64,000 nt of DNA, taken from Fremontodendron californicum. Its lineage: Eukaryota > Streptophyta > Magnoliopsida > Malvales > Malvaceae. How positions within the stretch are numbered: the first letter of the stretch is position 1; each line of letters starts with the position of its first letter. The DNA lies in contig JAULJL010000035.1 of assembly GCA_030761205.1 (NCBI GenBank), positions 12,418,001-12,482,000 on the forward strand. The letters run 5' to 3'. The notes beneath the pieces were generated by a model. The model searched no databases and had not been told where the DNA came from. It saw only the letters and a program-made list of their open reading frames with translations. A program made the translations under genes and the position numbers. This document shows positions 60,330 through 64,000 of the stretch, piece after piece.

Positions 60330-60528
60330 TCAGAGCCATGCCTTTGTAGCAGTGTGCTCGGCCTGTCTCAGTGTAGGCCAGTAGCTTGGGTTTTCAAAGA
60401 TCTCACCATCGAAGTTCACAGACGCTTTAAACCTTGGTGCATGATGAGGTCCTTCTCTATGCAGGCATAAGAAGGGAGGTTAAAACAGCTTCTTTGTGCA
60501 AGTTCCAGCAGTCGGTTCTTCAACAGAT
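60330..60528 (-). pseudogene. Captured dsRNA-binding protein fragment (first dsRBD, DRB-like)
   Basis: The minus strand reads KNRLLELAQRSCFNLPSYAC, then after a 1-base deletion REGPHHAPRFKASVNFDGEI and FENPSYWPTLRQAEHTA, with another frameshift before MALN. This is the alpha-beta-beta-beta-alpha first domain of plant DRB proteins of the DRB2/3/5 type (LAQRSCFNLPSY, APRFKA.VNF.GE.FE, LRQAEH are strong words). CAG precedes the fragment as in a splice acceptor. Two frameshifts exclude function as protein. Confidence 0.75.
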
Positions 60529-60844
60529 CTGTCATGAAAGGAAACCATCCGATATAAAGAAATTAAATTATGATGAAAATCCATATCAATCCCATCAACC
60601 AAAAAAAGACACCATATAATAAGGGATGGTAATATATGTGCACCTAGTAAGGGGGTGATTCATAGGAATGAATGGCCTGCTCAAATGTACACAAGCAAGA
60701 ATTACTCCATGCCAACGTGATTGCTAAAATAGAGATATCATTGTGCTCGTCTTAAAGAAGGGTGATACGTACCTGAATCGTACAAATAGGATCTCTGTAA
60801 CACCTAAAGGAAGTGCTTTACTTGTCTCTTCCAGCAAGAATTAC

Positions 60845-60901
60845 TTCCCTTAGGTTTCCGCTGCCCAGGGTGGCATCAATGTGCTTTTTAAGCTGTGCAC
60901 C
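60845..60901 (-). pseudogene. Captured MOB1 exon fragment
   Basis: Nineteen codons on the minus strand read GAQLKKHIDATLGSGNLRE, nearly identical to the N-terminal segment of plant MOB1 kinase activators, with AG (splice acceptor) directly before GGT at 60,901 and a GTAATT donor-like word after GAA. The flanking sequence does not continue MOB1, so this is one exon with its splice sites inside the CACTA element. Confidence 0.75.
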
Positions 60902-62010
60902 CTGCATTATGTCAAGATTACAATACTAGGAATGAGAACTGCAAATACTACTAAGCCACTAATATAGAAGAATGAAGTCCAGAAAGCATTTTATAATAAA
61001 GACACAATAAAGAAGCCAGCTCTCAAGAACGGGAGAGAAACCTCAAAAAGGCTATTCAATTATTGTCATGCTCAGCCACACAGCAGTACTAACCATATTT
61101 AGACATAGATACCTGTTAATTTAGTAAAAAAATTATCACATGTAGTAGTACCAATCTAAAAATGGAGCCAACCGGTTCTGCCCCACTCTTTATATTTCTA
61201 AAAATCCCAAAACAGCATTTTTAATCTTAGTGCTTTCCTCTTTCAGAAACAGGAGGTTGCTATGGTAACCATAATTCTCTCTTTGTAGGATACCGTGAAA
61301 GCCTAGGAGAAAATGTTACCTGAGCAGAAGATATTGAGAAAGGTTATTACATTTTTTCCCTTAAACACTACTAACATAGCAATGTTATTTACAAGTTTTG
61401 TTCCAACCTTTACAGGTAAACAAACTAATGCAACCAAATCTAATACTAGAAAGATGATGAATTCAGATGCATATTTTGAGCAAGAAAAACTCTACAAGTA
61501 ATCATTTCTTTTTAAAATATAAAACTTAAGTGATGTCAGAGTATTCTTGTCCTAGTGTTTGCTGCTAGAACCTGTTGTTTACTCTGCATAACGCAAAGCA
61601 AACGGCAAAAGGCATCTGAACAATGTTGGAACCAACTTCTATGCAAAATAACAGCAATCAAACTTAATTCTAACCTCAAGTTGCTTCAAACAACGGAGAA
61701 CCAAGTAGGTGAAATAGCAAAAATTAATATAAAAAGGAATAGCAAATTCAAATATAAGATAGAATAAATTGCAACCATAAGATCCTGAATAAGAATAAAT
61801 TGCAACCATAAGATCCTGAATACCACTCATTTTAAGATCCTAAACCAACATTTCTAATTCTCTGATTTACTGACTTGGTAATCCAATTCCAAACATTGTA
61901 ATACTCTTGCAATTTCCACTTCTCTTAACATCATTAACCCTAAAATTTAATCTCAAAATCCTAGTTTCCAACAATAGCACTGATTTGTTGCCAATTTTGA
62001 ACCGATCTTC
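60902..62010. other. CACTA interior, unassigned
   Basis: No recognised gene; it may include intron or UTR sequence of the captured genes. It contains a perfect 31-bp tandem duplication (61,761-61,791 and 61,792-61,822). Confidence 0.4.
61761..61822. repeat. 31-bp perfect tandem duplication
   Basis: The unit with AGAATAAATTGCAACCATAA occurs twice head to tail without a mismatch, so the duplication is recent. Confidence 0.9.
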
Positions 62011-62161
62011 TTTGCCCCCTTTTTGGTGCCTGTTCAATGTTTTTTTGATATGTGTCCAAAGTTATTTTTTATTTATAAACAGTTAAACTAACATTTTTTA
62101 TTTGGACACATGATAGAAAAACATTGAAGGGACACTAAAAAAGGCACCAAAAAGAGGCAAA
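62011..62161. repeat. Hairpin MITE-like element (about 150 bp)
   Basis: The left arm TTTGCCCCCTTTTTGGTGCC ... GTGTCCAAA pairs with the right arm, which reversed reads TTTGCCTCTTTTTGGTGCC ... CAATGTTTTTCTATCATGTG. It is a near-full-length inverted repeat with a short loop. Family not identified. Confidence 0.7.
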
Positions 62162-62169
62162 AAAAATTC

Positions 62170-62721
62170 GGTAAATATAAAAAACATGCCTTCAAATAGT
62201 AAATAATTGTTAAATGATCTAATGAATAAAAATTATTTAAAAAAAATGAACAATTAGAAATTAATATAAAAGATATTGTAAAGACAAAATTATCTTTGAT
62301 AAAAAAACATTCTCCTCCTTTTTTTCTTATTTTTTAATTTAATTTTTAATTAAAAAATAATTTTTTCTGAAAATAATTTTTTTTTAATTTTCAAAAATAA
62401 ATTTTAAAATTTTTTATTTACTTTTTTAATTAAAAAATTTTAAAAAATAAAATTAATTTTTCTTTATTTTTTAAATTTTAAAAAAATATATTTAAATATT
62501 TTATTTTTTAAATCTATTTTTAATTAAAATTTTAAAAAAATAATATTTTCTTAATGAAAGAAAAAGGAAAAGTAAGTTTTTTTTTTATTAAGAATAATTT
62601 TATCTTTACAATATCTTTTATAACAATTTTTAATTGTTCATTTCTCTTTTTCAAATAACTTTTATCTATTAGATCATTTAATAATTATTTGTTTATTGAG
62701 GGCATGTTTTTCATATTTACC
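62170..62721. mobile_element. Small inverted-repeat element (about 550 bp)
   Basis: The left arm GGTAAATATAAAAAACATGC and about 130 further bases (TTAAATGATCTAATGAATAA, AAAAGATATTGTAAAGA) match the reversed right arm ending at 62,721. The centre is AT homopolymer-rich. Flanks AAAAAATTC / AAGAAAATC may be a decayed 9-bp duplication. It has no coding capacity. Confidence 0.7.
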
Positions 62722-63511
62722 CAAGAAAATCTATCGCCAATTTGATACAACCATCTTCCTGTCTTACAATTGGCTATCACATAGTCAAGATTTTTAATTT
62801 CATTAATAAACAAAAAGAAGAAGAAAAAAAAAAACTGACATGAGCTGAAGCTTGACCGAATTAAGAAATCAAAATGACTTAAACAAGCCTTGAGCTGGAT
62901 TGAAACAAGACTTGAGTGGGATTAAGTTAAAATCTATTAATTAGAGACACACGAGAAAAGTATTGTTAGCTAGGTGTTTTTTTAAACAAAATATCGTTAG
63001 GTTCATTAGAAAATCAAAATCGATGAACCTACCTGGCTGAAGACATTGTCACCTACAAAATCACTGATCGTGGCAGAAATGAAGATGTTGGAGAGGAAAC
63101 ATTAGGGCTTGATTTTTAAAATTTAGGAAAAATGACATAGGCTTAAAGATGATTCGAGAGATTCTGACTGGAGGAAAGGCTCTAAAAAATGAAAAAAAAA
63201 AAAATATATTTGAGGAAAAAGCAAAATGATGAAAAGAATTGTTCTGAAAATGAATAAAAATAAAATAAGGGAGAAGAAGAAATACGAGAAATTTTTTTTC
63301 TTGTGTGAGAAGGAGGATGAGAGTTTTTTTTTTCTTTCTTGTGTAGAGTGAGAAAGATAATTTCCCTCAAGTATTTAATGTCGTTAAAAACCAACATTAT
63401 TCACAACGGTTCAATTTATGCCAGTACAGATAAAGTAAAATAAAGAATCGCAAACGGTTCTTGCAAATGCCAAAAGAAAAATGCCTTTAAAAATGACTTT
63501 TTTTTGTAGTG
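62722..63511. other. CACTA right part
   Basis: No gene seen. Right-end subterminal repeats occur at 63,385-63,511 (GTTAAAAACCAACATTATTC, AATGCCTTTAAAAATGAC). Confidence 0.5.
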
Positions 63512-63622
63512 ATCAAAATTATTCCAACATGAATTTAAACATTATTATAAATCTTATAAAGTAAAGTACAATTATTACAACATGAATTCAATATAACATG
63601 AAAGTTCCTTAAGATTATGACA

Positions 63623-63655
<33 letters not shown>

Positions 63656-63680
63656 AATAAAGCAAGAACCTAAGTCTCCT
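63512..63680. other. Downstream flank of the O-methyltransferase gene
   Basis: AT-rich, probably including the 3' UTR, with an (ATT)n run at 63,623-63,660. Confidence 0.5.
63623..63660. repeat. (ATT)n microsatellite
   Basis: About 11-12 ATT units ending in AATAATAA, in the probable 3' UTR. Confidence 0.9.
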
Positions 63681-64000
63681 TTAGGGGTAAACCTCAATGA
63701 GAGATCTTAAACCAAGTATAGGAGTAATTTTATAGTCACTAAAACCAGCAGCAAAAAACAGCTTAGCCCATTCTTCCTCCTGTCTCTCTTTTCCGGTCAC
63801 CAACACCATCATCAGCATGTCGAAGAAGAGCTGCGTTTCGATGGAGGCTTCATCATTCACTTTCTCATTCTCCATCAATACCATGTCTATTATAATCACC
63901 TTCCCTCCCACCTTGTCTCGGCTTGAAATTGCCTCTTTACATCGTTTCAGAATCCTCAAGCATTCTTCGTCATTCCAGTCGTGCAATATCCACTGTTTAA
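63681..64000 (-). CDS. O-methyltransferase (class II, SAM-dependent), C-terminal part
   Basis: The minus-strand frame, open from the window edge to a TAA stop at about 63,683, gives the last ~105 residues of a plant caffeate/flavonoid-type O-methyltransferase. WILHDWNDEECLRILKRC contains the catalytic His (in LHDW), GGKVIIIDMVL is the strand after it, ERQEEEWAKLFFAAGFSDYK has the conserved acidic residue near the active site, and the end GLRSLIEVYP is common in the resveratrol/isoflavone/norcoclaurine OMT subgroup. These cytosolic enzymes move a methyl group from S-adenosylmethionine to a phenolic hydroxyl; the substrate cannot be told. No defect is seen. The N-terminal dimerisation and SAM-binding parts lie beyond the window. 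Confidence 0.9.
   Translation of the reverse strand, partial: KQWILHDWNDEECLRILKRCKEAISSRDKVGGKVIIIDMVLMENEKVNDEASIETQLFFDMLMMVLVTGKERQEEEWAKLFFAAGFSDYKITPILGLRSLIEVYP

Larger units (their letters stand above)
59692..63511. mobile_element. Non-autonomous CACTA element (3,820 bp) carrying host-gene fragments
   Basis: The left end reads CATTACAAGAAAAC (a one-base variant of CACTACAAGAAAA) and the right end, reversed, CACTACAAAAAAAAGTC, flanked by the 3-bp duplication ATC (59,689-59,691 and 63,512-63,514). Both ends hold subterminal repeats. No CACTA transposase motif was seen. The interior has pieces of a dsRNA-binding protein gene and a MOB1 gene, both minus strand, and two smaller inverted-repeat elements. 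Confidence 0.8.

Noticed and set aside
60434..60619. Plus-strand frame over the DRB-like fragment
   Set aside because: It is the antisense shadow of the captured minus-strand dsRNA-binding domain.
62300..62560. Possible matrix-attachment or origin-like AT tract
   Set aside because: Only low-complexity A/T runs in the centre of a small inverted-repeat element; no specific motif.

Overview
This is plant nuclear DNA, almost certainly from a eudicot. The support is giant Ty3/Gypsy (Tat/Ogre-type) retrotransposons with about 5 kb LTRs, hAT, Mutator-like and CACTA DNA transposons, and at the right edge the 3' end of a plant phenylpropanoid-type O-methyltransferase gene. I cannot name the species. 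No intact host gene lies in bases 1-63,680; nearly every open frame there is a transposon remnant or a by-product of repeats.

Layout. (1) 1-7,564: 5' part of a minus-strand Ogre-like element (A): start of a 5' ORF, 5' UTR, primer-binding site and a 5.4 kb LTR. (2) 7,565-9,351: a broken hAT transposase (BED finger to dimerisation domain), minus strand. (3) 9,352-45,890: plus-strand Ogre-like element B: 5.2 kb LTR, a DUF7745-like ORF1, gag, protease, then reverse transcriptase, two RNase H domains and integrase, and a 3' LTR stub. Its protease/pol junction is split by (4) element C (21,323-41,327, 20,005 bp), complete with two LTRs and a perfect 5-bp target duplication (GTCAT). C carries only gag, with no protease, RT or integrase, and has a long 3' UTR holding two minisatellites (88 bp and about 72 bp). 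(5) 45,891-54,940: element D, inserted in B's 3' LTR: LTR, 5' ORF, gag, then cut off. (6) 54,941-55,060: an inverted 120-bp LTR end (E) that closes the retrotransposon cluster.

From 55,061 the DNA changes to AT-rich gene-flanking sequence with short repeats, a 2,055-bp Mutator-like element with a perfect 10-bp target duplication (57,563-59,617), and a 3,820-bp CACTA element (59,692-63,511) with a 3-bp duplication. Both lack a visible transposase. Both carry host-gene exon fragments: an armadillo-repeat-like N-terminus in the Mutator-like element, and a dsRNA-binding-protein domain plus a MOB1 exon in the CACTA element. The CACTA element ends about 170 bp downstream of the O-methyltransferase stop codon.

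How it fits together: B is older than C and D because both interrupt it. B has lost catalytic residues in RT, the second RNase H and integrase; C depends on enzymes from elsewhere. The 5' ORF differs between elements: DUF7745-like in B, a capsid-less gag-like ORF in A and D, none in C. All LTRs share a cluster of WRKY-type W-box cores near the 5' end, about 158-bp tandem sub-repeats, and a strongly conserved block near the 3' end. Domain and family names come from recognising motifs by eye; no database search was run.
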